In this document: in pieces, positions 48,359 to 58,555 of the stretch
Position numbering within the stretch: the first letter of the stretch is position 1
Layout: every line of letters begins with the position of its first letter
DNA from: Candidatus Zhuqueibacterota bacterium
GTDB taxonomy: Bacteria > Zhuqueibacterota > Zhuqueibacteria > Zhuqueibacterales > Geothermadaptataceae
Assembly: GCA_030950365.1 (NCBI GenBank)
Contig: JAUZRQ010000077.1
Span: forward strand, 1-64,000
Reading direction: 5' to 3'
Length of the DNA: 64,000 bases
Notes under the pieces: model-generated
Database searches by the model: none
Told to the model about the DNA's origin: nothing
Seen by the model: the letters and a program-made list of their open reading frames with translations, nothing else
Program-made: the position numbers and the translations under genes

Positions 48359-48918
48359 TTTGTTTTCCCTAACTGATTGATTGCTGAGTAAACGAGAATT
48401 TAGGACTCACACCATGTTCGCGGCGAGAACAATTTGGCATGCCATTTCGGTTCGTAACTGTCGGTGTAACGATCGGGCCGCGCAACGCCCAAACCACAAG
48501 GTGCTTCATGCATTAGATGGTTGAATTATCAAACATTTCCTTGCAAAGGGTGGGAATTCGTCTTGAACGCCGTTGCAAACTCGAAACCTGCAACCAAAGC
48601 GGTTTCCCTGCACATAAACGTCGGGGCCCTGAACCGTTACTCGATAACAACACTAAAACTTTACAATATATGCCCTTAAAAGTCAAGCAAAAATATCGAC
48701 GGTGCAAGGAGTCGGATTGCCTCACACGCGACCGCCAATGCCGAAATTTAGATTCCTCCCGCATTAAGCTTGATTCGAATTCAGAAAAAGTTTATCTTCT
48801 GTTACACTTTGGAGAAAATTCAACCAATTCGGCTATTTGAAGAAACTCCCGCGCTTTATTTTCGTTCCATTTGAAAGAAATTAGCACAAAATGTGACAGA
48901 GACGAGAAAGCCACACGA
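48359..48918. other. Intergenic region, no supported gene
   Basis: About 560 bp. The frame at 48517-48840 has an unprotein-like composition (Cys/Arg/Lys-rich) and no ribosome site. Nothing else recognised. Confidence 0.45.
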
Positions 48919-49845
48919 ATGAAACCGATGCAAAAGTATTATGACCAGATCCGCACACAACTTTCGCTATACGAAAAATCCGTTCTAACCTATCTGGGCA
49001 TCTCCGCCGCTTTTGCTCTGATGTTTCATCAAAACATCGAGAAATGGGACTACATTGTCGGCTATCACTTCGCCCTCATTACCAGCATTCTGGCAATCAA
49101 CGCCATCCGAATCGATGAAAAAGGATGGCTGCGCTTTTTGAAGAACTGGTACATCTTTCTCGTTTTCCCGGTGCTGTTTAAAGAGCTTACCTTCCTGTCG
49201 CAGGCACTTTTTCCTTATTATTTAGAACCGTTGATCGTGTCCAGTGAGGAGCGGCTGTTCGGCCTTTTCGCAAAATATCTGTTCCAGCCGGAAAACAAGT
49301 GGCTCACCGAACTGATGGCTTTTTCGTACAGCTTCTACTATTTCCTGGTTCCGCTGGTGGGCATTTACATTTATCGCAAACGCTCCTTCAGCGAGTTTGA
49401 AATCTTTGCCTTCCGTTTTTGCACCACCATGTTTATCTGTTATGGCCTGTTCGTGCTCATTCCGGTTCGCGGTCCTCATCACAGCGTGCTGGCTGCCGAT
49501 CCCAACGCGCTCGAAGGCTACTTTTTTTTAAAACTCATTCACTGGATGCAATCGTACGGCTCGGCCGTGGGCGCGGCCTTCCCCAGTTCCCACGTGGCCG
49601 CCACATGGATTGCCGCGTTTTCGCTCAAACGTGTACGGCCAGAGTGGTACCGCCTTGCGCTACCCTTCTTGATTCTGCTGACCATCTCCGTGTTTTATCT
49701 TCGCTATCATTATATTGTGGATGCCATTGCCGGATACGCCCTGGCTCTGGTGCTGGATCGCTACTTCGAACGCAAGTTGCAGCCGCACGCAGAAATGGTT
49801 ATCAAGCCTGCCCTTCCCAAGGCAACCTCTGGAGTCAAGCCATAG
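48919..49845 (+). CDS. PAP2-superfamily membrane phosphatase
   Basis: About 308 residues with six membrane helices. Acid-phosphatase motifs: AAFPSSHVAAT (Pro-Ser-Ser-His, near residue 225) and RYHYIVDAIAGYAL (His/Asp). These act on lipid or isoprenoid phosphates at the membrane surface. The first motif region (IPVRGPHHSV) is degenerate but in place. ATG 48919 is chosen over the TTG at 48871, whose extra residues are polar. It may work in undecaprenyl pyrophosphate recycling or lipid-A/phospholipid turnover. Confidence 0.82.
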   Translation: MKPMQKYYDQIRTQLSLYEKSVLTYLGISAAFALMFHQNIEKWDYIVGYHFALITSILAINAIRIDEKGWLRFLKNWYIFLVFPVLFKELTFLSQALFPYYLEPLIVSSEERLFGLFAKYLFQPENKWLTELMAFSYSFYYFLVPLVGIYIYRKRSFSEFEIFAFRFCTTMFICYGLFVLIPVRGPHHSVLAADPNALEGYFFLKLIHWMQSYGSAVGAAFPSSHVAATWIAAFSLKRVRPEWYRLALPFLILLTISVFYLRYHYIVDAIAGYALALVLDRYFERKLQPHAEMVIKPALPKATSGVKP

Positions 49846-50499
49846 CGCAGAGTGTTTTTTAAATCCGTTGCCACCCGAACGCGAATTTCTGATAGGCGCA
49901 CGATCCCACACCTGGTCTGCACTCTGGCGAAGGCCTGGCGCCTCGAAATCAGGCAGATATTTTGGGATCTACCGTCTGCAATGGCTAAAGGTTTCGGAAA
50001 ATTTGCCGAAATTACATTTTTGCAATCCCCGTAACCGCCATGTCTCATCCTGAGGCACATGTCCTATTTAATATTAAATTTTTTTGCATTTTATTAGCCA
50101 GACTCCCGACCTCGCAAGCCATCTTCGATGCATGGAAATAAGCACTTAGGTATAATTAATGCATTCCTACCGAGAGTTTCTGGCTTTCACTGCCTTTGGC
50201 ACATAAATTGTTACTTTTTTTCGGGTTCGATTATGCATGCATTCATCATGGAAAATTGGCCAAAATTCGCCAGGTTCCGGGAGATTTTTACGCAGGAAAA
50301 TTCGCTTGCAATTATGTATAGTCGCTATTAAATTGCGATACGCAAATTTTGGCCTTGTAATCGAAGCCGGATGCTGCGAAAGCCTTGAAATGCGCTTATT
50401 TTTAATCAAACCGCGCATTCGGCGTAAATGAGTTGAGCACTGCAACGCCGACAACTGCAACGGTAACTCGTTTTGAAACGACATCCGGGGATTTGCGCC
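49846..50499. other. Intergenic region, no supported gene
   Basis: AT-rich in its middle (50040-50340). Short frames on both strands lack ribosome sites and recognisable products. Confidence 0.45.
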
Positions 50500-51552
50500 G
50501 TGAAAAAATTACATACAAAGGCCGCTATTTTTGCTTTGTTAGTAGGGCTGGTGTGGAGTGGTGAAAGCATGCTCGCGCAAACCACCATCTGGGGTGGGCG
50601 CGGGCTGCTGCGCGTGCAATCCGCTGAAACCATAGGCCGACGCACGTTCTATCTCAATTCCTACTTTGGCACGTTTCTGCAAGCCAAACCTCAGCAAACC
50701 ACGCTCGGTAAAGATCATACACTCACCATCGGGCTTACCTATGGTTTCAGCCCACTGCTGGAAATTACAGCACTGCTGACGCCGTACCAGGATGACCAGC
50801 AGCACGTGTGGGGGCCTCCCGGTGATTCCCAGCTTGGCTTGAAATTCCGGACGCCGTTTTCCGGTAGTTCGATTATCACCTCGGTGTGGCTGTTCACGCG
50901 TATTCCTACCGCCAAAGTAGCCAATGTGCCGTTTGAGCCGTATTCGTCTGGGAAGCTGGGTGCCGGTGCCATGGCTATCATGACCCTGGATATGACGGAG
51001 AGCTTCCCTCTGTTTCCGCTCAAGGCTCATTTGAATTTCGGCTACATGGACCACAACCTGAAAGACGCATTGTTCAACGACCCCGAAGATCAATTTTTGT
51101 TGGGCGCGGGCTTCAAGTTTCCCATTCGCTCGACCATCGTTTACACAGAATACACCGCAGAAGTTTTTGCGAACAATCCCGTGATTACGCAGTTTAATCA
51201 AAATTCGCAGCGAATCACGCAAGGCTTGAAATTCCTGGGCCCCAAGAATTTGATTTTTGATATTGCTGTGGATTTTTCTCTCTCCAAGAAGCCAGACAAC
51301 CCGGATCGGGTCTTCCTCAAGGAGTATGCGTCTTGGAAATTTTACGTTGGCATCAATTATCAGTTCTTTTTCGATCGTTCGGAACGGGGTTTGGTCACGC
51401 GCCATCGTTCCCGCAATGACAAAGCCCAAAAGCTGGAATTGCCGCCGGAAGTCAATGAGCGTCGGCAGCAGATTCAGGATGAATTAAAGAAGATGGAAAA
51501 AACCTTAAAAAAAGAAAAAGATAAGAAAAACAAGTCAGAACACGAAAACTAA
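50500..51552 (+). CDS. Exported barrel-like outer-membrane protein
   Basis: 350 residues from GTG 50500, preceded by CCGGGGA; a TTG at 50473 is an alternative. Signal peptide about 1-26 (AAIFALLVGLVWSGESMLA). The next roughly 270 residues alternate as amphipathic strands (HTLTIGLTYGFSP, IITSVWLFTRIPT, KFYVGINYQFFF), suggesting a large barrel or beta-sheet protein. The last 50 residues are a charged coiled coil (RRQQIQDELKKMEKTLKKEK), unusual behind a barrel and probably periplasmic. No family recognised. It precedes the TPR-motor cluster and may be its outer-membrane partner; that is inference. Confidence 0.7.
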   Translation: MKKLHTKAAIFALLVGLVWSGESMLAQTTIWGGRGLLRVQSAETIGRRTFYLNSYFGTFLQAKPQQTTLGKDHTLTIGLTYGFSPLLEITALLTPYQDDQQHVWGPPGDSQLGLKFRTPFSGSSIITSVWLFTRIPTAKVANVPFEPYSSGKLGAGAMAIMTLDMTESFPLFPLKAHLNFGYMDHNLKDALFNDPEDQFLLGAGFKFPIRSTIVYTEYTAEVFANNPVITQFNQNSQRITQGLKFLGPKNLIFDIAVDFSLSKKPDNPDRVFLKEYASWKFYVGINYQFFFDRSERGLVTRHRSRNDKAQKLELPPEVNERRQQIQDELKKMEKTLKKEKDKKNKSEHEN

Positions 51553-51749
51553 GGCAAGTTGTTGCGGTGTGTAATTGATCTGCCTCTCGGCCGATCGGGA
51601 ACGGAATCTGAATCGGTATATAGAAACATCATTTCGGCAACGGCCGAAAGTACATCCGCCATTTTTTTGCATTTTGAATCAACCGTCCCGACGCGTCAGG
51701 ACGGAACGAGTTGGCCTTAACAGGGACGTGAAAGCATAGTGGATTGTCA

Positions 51750-53137
51750 ATGAAAGAAAATGTATTTCGTTTGGTTCTGGTAGTTAGCCTTTTTGCGATT
51801 ACAACATCAACGTTCGCTACGAGTTTTCTCCAGATGGCCGCTGGCCCCGTGACCGAAGCCGCCGTGCAATCCAAACGCCAGAAAAAAGCGCTGGAAAAGG
51901 CGGCCATGCGGCTGTATAAAAATGCCTTGCGCCAGTATGAAGTCGGGGACTACTGGAATGCCACACGTGAACTCATTCTCATTCTCGATTATTACACCGA
52001 TTTCAGCGCGATCGACGGCGTTCTGTATTATCTGGGCGAAAGCCTGTATGAAATGAAAATGTTTCGCTCCAGCGATAAAATCTTTCGCTATTTAATGAAC
52101 AACTATCCGGCGAGCGAATACGTGCCGCGCGCCCTGTTTGGCCTGCAGCGGATTTATTACAACATTCAGAAATTCGACAAAAGCCTGCAATTTTACAGCG
52201 GCCTGACGACTCGCTATCGCGACAGCGATATCATCGATGGCGCCTATTATTACGGCGGCATGGCGTATTACCATCAGAAAAAATATGACGATGCCATTCG
52301 TGCGCTCAGCAAAATCCGCACGCGCAGCGAATATTTTGAATATGGCCTGTACACCGTCGGCCTCGCTTTCTTAAAAAAAAAAGTATTTCCCAATCCGTCA
52401 AAGCGCTGCTTAAGCTGACCACCCTGCCGATCATCCGTCCCGAACGCCAGGACGTGGTGATCGCGGCGCATCTGACTCTGGGATATTTGTACTATGAGCT
52501 GGGCTTTTACCCCGAGGCTATGAAGCACTTTGCCAAGATTCCCTCTGACGATGCCGTTTATAATGACGCTCTTTTAGGGCAGAGCTGGGCGGCCATCAAA
52601 CTCAGCGACTATCAGCAGGCCATCATCACCCTCAATGCGCTTTTAAAAAATACGGACGAGGACAAATACACCGAGGAAGCTCATTTTCTTTTGGGGCAAT
52701 GTTATCTGGAACTCGGTTTGTACGACTTTGCTGTCAACGAATTTGATTTTATCGTCAGGCAATACCCCGGCACCAACAACATAGAGGCCCGCCTCGAGCA
52801 CGTGGAAGCCGGATTGGTCGAACAGTCCAAGCGCGCGGAAAAGCTGGGGCTGGATTTATTGGTTCTAGAAAGCAAACTCCTGGATATGCTCCCGTTGGCC
52901 ACCAACGGAGACGTGCCAAAATACATTCTTGAGGAAAAGAAACGCCTCGAAAAAACGCGCGAAAAACTGATGAAAAACATCCTGAGAGAACGCGAAATTT
53001 TCGAGGAATTCCAGTGGAGTATTCTTAAAATCCGGGAAGAGATGGAACTCAAGCGCCGGCGCAAGCACTGGCGCGCCTATGCTGAATACGGTAAGGCCCG
53101 GGCCTACTTTTTAAAGTCCATGCAACGTACCCGATAG
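51750..53137 (+). CDS. Exported TPR protein, reading frame interrupted at an A10 run
   Basis: The first frame (ATG 51750, signal peptide LVLVVSLFAITTSTFA) carries TPR repeats (YYLGESLYEMKMFRSSDKIF and on) and stops at 52418. At 52373-52382 there is a run of ten A. The -1 frame continues the same TPR protein across it (SISQSVKALLKLTTLPIIRP) to 53137. It ends in a long charged coiled coil (residues rich in EKKRLEKTREKLMKN and ELKRRRKHWRAYA). One additional A would restore a single frame, giving about 460 residues. The break may be a real mutation, a homopolymer error, or a slippery site with transcriptional or ribosomal slippage. Position and content fit an AglT/GltE-type TPR scaffold in the following motor operon. 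Confidence 0.72.
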
Positions 53138-53255
53138 CCGGGCCGACCAATCGTATTGAAGCAGGGGGATGATATGCGGTTTAACCCCGCTTGCACTTGG
53201 AACCAGGGTAAACAACCTGGGGTTACAACAGCTTTAGCAGGTGAAAGGTGGACAA

Positions 53256-56207
53256 ATGGAAAAACGGTTTCAGTGGCTCCCTCTGATTTGCATTTCGGGT
53301 CTCGTAACACTGAGCGTGATTTTTTGGCAACCGTCGAATTCCGGTTTGCTGCAGGCACAGACGACCGACTCCGCGGCACAGGCCGTCACGAACCTCCCGA
53401 TCAACAATATGAGCGATATCGATCGGGCCATCCGGGAATGCGAATCCCTTATCGAAAAATATCCGCAAAGCGATTTTACGCCCACGGTCATGTTCCAGTT
53501 GATGGAACTCTACTATCGCAAGGCGAGCGAGGAATATCAAACGCGCATGGAAGCCTACGAAGCGGAACTGGCGCGTTTTGAAAAAGGTGAAATCAGCATC
53601 GAGCCGACTATTCCGCGCATTTCCTACAACAAAGTCTTTCAGATTGGGAATCGCCTGCTTGAGGAATTCCCCACCGCTGATTTCATCGATAAGGTGATTT
53701 ACCGGATGGGTATCTCCTATTTGCAGGAGCGAAATTACGACCGCGCTATCGAGTACTTCACCAAACTGGCCGAAGAATACACCTACAGCGCTTACTACGA
53801 TGAGGCCAATTTCCGCCTCGGCGAGCAGTACTTCGATCAGCGCAATTACGATGAAGCGATCAAGTATTACAGCCGCCTCATGGATCGCTGGAACAGTCCC
53901 TTTTTCGACATGGCCCTGTATAAACTGGGCTGGGCCTACTACAATCAGGACAATTACTCCAAATCCATCTCTACTTTCATTTTCCTCATCGACGATTTGA
54001 ACCGGCTCGACAAATCCGAGCAAAATCTGCTGGGCAAAACCACGGCCGATCTGCGTAAAGACGCGATGGCGTACGTAGCCGAATGCTTCGCAGAGCTCGG
54101 CGGCGCGAAACAACTGGAGAAATTTCTCCAAGAAATCGGTGAAAAGGAATATGCGCAGTCGCTATTCCTCAAAATGGCCGAGATTTTTCAGAAGCGTAAT
54201 TTCTACGACGAGTCCAACGAAACCTACGCCACGATTTTAAAGCTATGGCCTCTGTATGAAAAAGCGCCGGAAGTGCAGGCGCAAATCATCGAAAATTACA
54301 TGAAGATCGAGGATTTTGCGGCGGCCGAAAAGGCGCGCGAAACGCTAGTGCAGAAATACGGACCCGGTAGCGAGTGGCTGCGGCGGTATCCCGAGGGCGA
54401 GGCCCGGGAAAAAGCCCTGGAGCTAGCAGAGACCAATCTGTATATTCTGGCCACCGATGCCCAGGCCCGCGCCATGGAAAACAAGTCGGCGCGTGATTTT
54501 TCACTGGCCATTGCGCGCTACCAGGATTTTCTGGAGAAATTCTCGGAAAGCGAGTTAGCACCGAAGGTACAGTTCTACCAGGCCGAATGCTATTTTGAAA
54601 TGGGCGACTACCTGAATGCCAGCAAGGCCTATGAACAGGTAGTGCTGAACCATCCGGATCACGAATTTGCCGTCAAGGCGGCGTACAACCGCGTGGTGGC
54701 GGCATTGAATTTGATTCAGGCGGCCAATGGCACAGCCACCGACTCGGCTACCATCTACATCAAAGATTTTCTCGGCACCGGCGAAATGAAAGCCGTGCGC
54801 ATTCCCAACAAGCATTATGAGGAGTTCTTCAGCGCTTGCAATGATTTTGCTCGCTTCTATCCGGATGCTGAAAAGCTTCCAGAAGTGCTGATGAAGTTCG
54901 GCGAGACCCTGTTCAGTCTGGATTACTTCGACCTGGCGCAGAATGCTTATCTCGAGGTCATCAATCAACGGCCGAGCTCCAGTTACACGCTGCGAGCATA
55001 CAGCATGGTAGCGCAGAGCGCTTTCAAGCAGGAAGATTTCGTTTCGGCGGAAAAGTGGTACAGCCGCATCATCGAAGAGTTTCCGGATTCGACCCGCTAT
55101 GTTCAGAAAGCCGAGACCATGATTGCTTCGGCCAAATTCAAGCTGGCCGAACAGCTCAAATCCAAAGGCCAGCTCGATTACGCGGCCAAAGCCTTTGAAA
55201 ACATTGCGGTCAGCACCCGCAACAAAGGCATTGCCGAACGCGCGCTTCTGGAAGCCGCCTTGCAGTACGAAAAGGCCGGCGAGAAGACCAAAGCCATTAT
55301 CCTGTATGAAAATATGTACGATCGCTTCCCCAAATCCAATAAAGTGGACGAAGCGCTGTTCAAGGCGGCGGTGCTTTCCGAAGAGTTGCCCGATTACAAC
55401 CGGGCGGCGGAAAATTACCTGCGCCTGGTGGAGCTACGGCCGACGTCCATTTACGCGCCCAAGGCGCTGTACAATGCCGCAGTTTGCTATGAAAATCTGC
55501 AGGATTACGACCGCGCCGCGCAGGTGTACGAGCGCTATGTGGCCACCTACCGCGACGATCCGAACCGGCATATCGATGCTCTGAGCAAGATCGGCCTGTT
55601 TGCCTTCGACAAAAAAGATTACGGCCGGGCGCAAAAATATTTTCTGCGCGTGCTGGAAACCTACCACGCGTTCATCAAAGAAGGCAAGTCGGTGGATGAA
55701 TACCCGGTGGCCGAAGCGCAGTTCAAAATCGCCGAGATTTACTTTGACGAATACAAACAGATCGAGCTGGTGGAGCCGCTGGCGAAAAACCTGAAACGCA
55801 AGCGCAAGCTGTTCGAACAGGTGGTGCTGGCCTGTCAAAATGCGGCCAAATACAAAGTGGCCGACTGGACCACCGCTGCGCTGTACCGCATCGGGGCGGC
55901 TTACGAGGAGTTCAGCCGCGCGTTTCTCGATTCACCACGGCCCCAAGGCCTGGCCCCGGACATGCTGGCCAAGTATGAAGAAAATCTGCAGAAAAAGGTG
56001 TTGCCGCTAAAGAAAAAAGCGCTTGAGACGTACCGCCAGAATTTGAAACTGGCCGAAGAAAACAATTTGCAAAACAACTGGATTCAACTGACGCGTGAAC
56101 GCGCCGAAAAGCTCACGCTGGAGCTGGGGCTGGTGAAGGCCGAACCAGCCGAACCGCCTCATGTGAAAGCGGAAATGACCGAAAAATCCAGACCGGATGA
56201 AGAATAA
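53256..56207 (+). CDS. Large exported TPR protein (Agl/Glt-like scaffold)
   Basis: 983 residues. ATG 53256 follows AGGTGGACAA; N-terminal hydrophobic segment (WLPLICISGLVTLSVIFW) acts as signal peptide or anchor. Almost the whole chain is tetratricopeptide-like repeats, many with the pattern A..Y..ILxxYPxSxxVPxALY, ending in a charged helix (LVKAEPAEPPHVKAEM). Such long periplasmic TPR proteins (GltE/AglT group) scaffold the energised gliding or Tol-like machines. It follows the frameshifted TPR gene and precedes a small secreted protein, ExbB and ExbD genes. Confidence 0.85.
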   Translation: MEKRFQWLPLICISGLVTLSVIFWQPSNSGLLQAQTTDSAAQAVTNLPINNMSDIDRAIRECESLIEKYPQSDFTPTVMFQLMELYYRKASEEYQTRMEAYEAELARFEKGEISIEPTIPRISYNKVFQIGNRLLEEFPTADFIDKVIYRMGISYLQERNYDRAIEYFTKLAEEYTYSAYYDEANFRLGEQYFDQRNYDEAIKYYSRLMDRWNSPFFDMALYKLGWAYYNQDNYSKSISTFIFLIDDLNRLDKSEQNLLGKTTADLRKDAMAYVAECFAELGGAKQLEKFLQEIGEKEYAQSLFLKMAEIFQKRNFYDESNETYATILKLWPLYEKAPEVQAQIIENYMKIEDFAAAEKARETLVQKYGPGSEWLRRYPEGEAREKALELAETNLYILATDAQARAMENKSARDFSLAIARYQDFLEKFSESELAPKVQFYQAECYFEMGDYLNASKAYEQVVLNHPDHEFAVKAAYNRVVAALNLIQAANGTATDSATIYIKDFLGTGEMKAVRIPNKHYEEFFSACNDFARFYPDAEKLPEVLMKFGETLFSLDYFDLAQNAYLEVINQRPSSSYTLRAYSMVAQSAFKQEDFVSAEKWYSRIIEEFPDSTRYVQKAETMIASAKFKLAEQLKSKGQLDYAAKAFENIAVSTRNKGIAERALLEAALQYEKAGEKTKAIILYENMYDRFPKSNKVDEALFKAAVLSEELPDYNRAAENYLRLVELRPTSIYAPKALYNAAVCYENLQDYDRAAQVYERYVATYRDDPNRHIDALSKIGLFAFDKKDYGRAQKYFLRVLETYHAFIKEGKSVDEYPVAEAQFKIAEIYFDEYKQIELVEPLAKNLKRKRKLFEQVVLACQNAAKYKVADWTTAALYRIGAAYEEFSRAFLDSPRPQGLAPDMLAKYEENLQKKVLPLKKKALETYRQNLKLAEENNLQNNWIQLTRERAEKLTLELGLVKAEPAEPPHVKAEMTEKSRPDEE

Positions 56208-56220
56208 CGTGTGAGTTGTG

Positions 56221-56607
56221 ATGATGAATCGCAGGGCATTTCTACCGATTGGCACGTGCATCATTGCGGGATTGCTCATCGCCGCCCCCGTTTTCTCGCA
56301 GGGAAAATCGGGGCAGGAACCCAAAAAAACCGACAAACCATCCCAACTTTCTCCGGATCAGCTTTCGAAAATTCCGGAGCCGGATGTGAGCGAGGCCGGC
56401 GAGAAGGCCCGGATTTTGCTGGATAAAATCGAAATTCTCGGTACCGTGGCCAAACCGCAGGCCATCTTCATCATTCCCGGCAGCGACCCCCAGGTCGATG
56501 GTATCCGAATCGATCGGTCGTTTTTCCTGGAAATTTTCCGGCCGGTGGAAAAGGACTTCTTTCCGCAACGCGGCCGGCGCAAGTTCCAGGTTACCATTCC
56601 ATGGTAA
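56221..56607 (+). CDS. Small secreted protein between TPR and TolQ genes
   Basis: 128 residues from ATG 56221 (GTG 56218 and ATG 56224 also possible). Signal peptide (IGTCIIAGLLIAAPVFS), a Lys/Pro-rich linker, then a short domain AIFIIPGSDPQVDGIRIDRS that looks like a beta-hairpin plus helix, and FQVTIPW at the end. Not recognised. Located 13 bp after the TPR gene, so co-transcribed with it; a small partner of the TPR scaffold is likely. Confidence 0.65.
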   Translation: MMNRRAFLPIGTCIIAGLLIAAPVFSQGKSGQEPKKTDKPSQLSPDQLSKIPEPDVSEAGEKARILLDKIEILGTVAKPQAIFIIPGSDPQVDGIRIDRSFFLEIFRPVEKDFFPQRGRRKFQVTIPW

Positions 56608-56817
56608 GCTGTCAAACAGCCGATTCCGCCAGTTGGTCCTGATGTTTCCCATTCCCGTCCGAAATGCATAGGTGGTTCTTCAGGGATGAACCTGGCTCGA
56701 TACGGACATCGATTGAATAGGCTTGCTCTGCCATGAGGTGGGAGTGGTTTGTGTTTTATGGCATATAGCTATTTGGATTTGATGATACGAATGGCATCGG
56801 TTTCTTTGTTACGATTC

Positions 56818-57019
56818 GAAACTGTTCAGCATGTGCCGTTATTTGTCATTCTGGCTTTCAGCCGCGACCGCAAGGGAGACGCTGAAATGCCGGAATCTCA
56901 TATCCGCTTATTCAGGGAAAGAGATTCCGGGATTTTTCGCCATTCCTCTTTCGTGGAATAGCGAAAAAACCGGAAGGACAATTTAAATGTTGAAATTATG
57001 AATGCGGCTGAATAGTTAC
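56818..57019. repeat. MITE-like intergenic element, copy B
   Basis: Ends GAAACTGTTCAGC (56818-56830) and GCTGAATAGTTAC (57007-57019). The left 88 bp matches the reverse complement of copy A at roughly 90%, and the right end read in reverse (GTAACTATTCAGCCGCATTC) matches the left end of copy E. Two ATTCCGG/CCGGAA stems lie between. Confidence 0.75.
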
Positions 57020-57175
57020 AATGATTCAAACTGAGCTGCCATTTGTCCTTCCGGATTTCAGTGGCGAGCCAAAGGGAGCCATTGAAATCCGGAATTTCGT
57101 TCCATGGGACGATACTCCGGTGTCCGCCAGTAGTTGGCCCCTTCCGACAGCGGCAAAACCGGAATGACAAAGTGG
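57020..57175. repeat. MITE-like intergenic element, copy C (abuts copy B)
   Basis: CTGAGCTGCCATTTGTCCTT then TTCCGGATTTCAG and CATTGAAATCCGGAAT inverted arms, a TCCGCCAGTAGTTGG segment shared with copy D, and CCGGAATGACAA. It sits immediately after copy B, and a half end, GTAGCTATTCAGC, occurs at about 57256. Boundaries are approximate. Confidence 0.5.
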
Positions 57176-57450
57176 ATTTCAAACAATCCGGCAGGAGGAC
57201 ATGCCACCGCTACGCGGTTTTCGGTCGGCCATGGGGGCACGGATTTGTTTTTTGTAGCTATTCAGCCCAGAAAATGCCTGGGATTGCGAACAGCCGCCAT
57301 TTGGCGGATGCGAAGCAATCACCGTGGACCGGCTATTTTACGAATTGGTCTTCGACAAAATTCGGATTTTGTCGGTATTCTATGTTGATCGGCAAAAAAT
57401 CGTTCATGATAAACGCAGGATGAAACAACCAAAAATGGGAGGTTTTAGGC

Positions 57451-58080
57451 TTGTTAGACACGATTGTTCGATTCTTTCAGCAGGGTGGCGGCTTCATGTT
57501 CGCCATTTTGGGCGTGCTGGTCATCAGCATCGCCATTATGATCGAGCGATTCATCTATCTCAGCGTCAAAAATCGCATCGATGAAGTCGCATTCGTCAAC
57601 CGCATTCTGGATTTCATTCAGAAAGGGCAGGTTTCCAGCGCCATTGAGTATTGCAACATGTCCAAAGCGGCCCTGCCGCAAATCACCAAAGCCGGCCTCG
57701 AGGAATTCGGCAAAAGCCCGGCGGACATCCAGAATGCCTTGGAGCTGGCCGCCATGTCCGAAATTCCAAAGCTGGAAAAGCGCACGCCGTACCTGAGCAT
57801 GTTCGCCAACGTGGCCACGCTGCTCGGCCTGTTGGGCACCATCTTCGGCCTCATCAACTCTTTCGAAGCGGTGGCCTCGGCCGATGCGTCGCAAAAAGCC
57901 ACGCTGCTGTCGGCCGGTATTTCGGTAGCCATGAACACCACGGCCTTCGGCCTGATTGCCGCCATTCCGGCGCTCATTGGCTATTCCTATTTGCAGGAAA
58001 AGACCAATGAGCTGATCGACAGCATCAATGAAAACGTGGCGCGAATCTATCGTCGTATGGTTTCTGCGGGCAGGAATTAA
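57451..58080 (+). CDS. MotA/TolQ/ExbB-family proton-channel subunit
   Basis: 209 residues starting at TTG 57451, which has GGGAGG 8 nt upstream, a good site that decides this unusual start. Three membrane helices: GGGFMFAILGVLVISIAIMI, then LSMFANVATLLGLLGTIFGL and ISVAMNTTAFGLIAAIPALI, the canonical TolQ/ExbB helices. It would form the pentameric proton-driven motor with the ExbD/TolR dimer encoded next, two bases later. It is AglR-like in context. Confidence 0.92.
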   Translation: MLDTIVRFFQQGGGFMFAILGVLVISIAIMIERFIYLSVKNRIDEVAFVNRILDFIQKGQVSSAIEYCNMSKAALPQITKAGLEEFGKSPADIQNALELAAMSEIPKLEKRTPYLSMFANVATLLGLLGTIFGLINSFEAVASADASQKATLLSAGISVAMNTTAFGLIAAIPALIGYSYLQEKTNELIDSINENVARIYRRMVSAGRN

Positions 58081-58082
58081 CC

Positions 58083-58538
58083 ATGAACCTGAAAAAAGCG
58101 AGTCGGAGAGATCGCGGCACCGGCGATGATGTGAACATCACCCCGGTGATGAACCTGTTTCTGGTGCTGGTGCCGTTTCTGCTGCTCACCGCGGTTTTTG
58201 TGCGCATCGCCGTACTGGAGCTGAGCCTCCCGTCGCTCAGTCAACAGAGCCAGGCGGCCCCCAAGCCGGATAAGCCGGTCGTCATCATTCTACTAGCGAT
58301 CAACAAAGACGGCTTTGAGCTCAAGGCGCCGGCCATGAAGTTTCGGCCAATTCCGTTGAAAAACGATCAGTATCAGTTTGAAATTTTGCGCAAAAACCTC
58401 GAACGTATCAAAGCAAAATATCCGGATACGGAAGAAATCACCATTCAGCCGGGCGATGACGTCCTGTACGAGATCATCGTGAAAGTGATGGACGCCTGTC
58501 GCGAAAGCGGTTTTCCGAACATTTCCATCTCCGGTTAA
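58083..58538 (+). CDS. ExbD/TolR-family protein with Asn in place of the motor Asp
   Basis: 151 residues, 2-bp gap after the TolQ gene, so coupled. One N-terminal transmembrane helix (ITPVMNLFLVLVPFLLLTAV), then a periplasmic TolR-like domain. In TolR/ExbD the helix normally reads TPLIDVFLVLL, with Asp conducting protons. Here the aligned residue is Asn (PVMNLF), while the next paralog has Asp. It is therefore likely non-conducting on its own and may serve in a heterodimer. Confidence 0.88.
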   Translation: MNLKKASRRDRGTGDDVNITPVMNLFLVLVPFLLLTAVFVRIAVLELSLPSLSQQSQAAPKPDKPVVIILLAINKDGFELKAPAMKFRPIPLKNDQYQFEILRKNLERIKAKYPDTEEITIQPGDDVLYEIIVKVMDACRESGFPNISISG

Positions 58539-58555
58539 AAGAACAGGAAAGAGCC

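Noticed and set aside
48517-48840. 107-codon frame before the PAP2 gene
   Set aside because: Cys/Arg/Lys-rich with no ribosome site and no recognisable domain.
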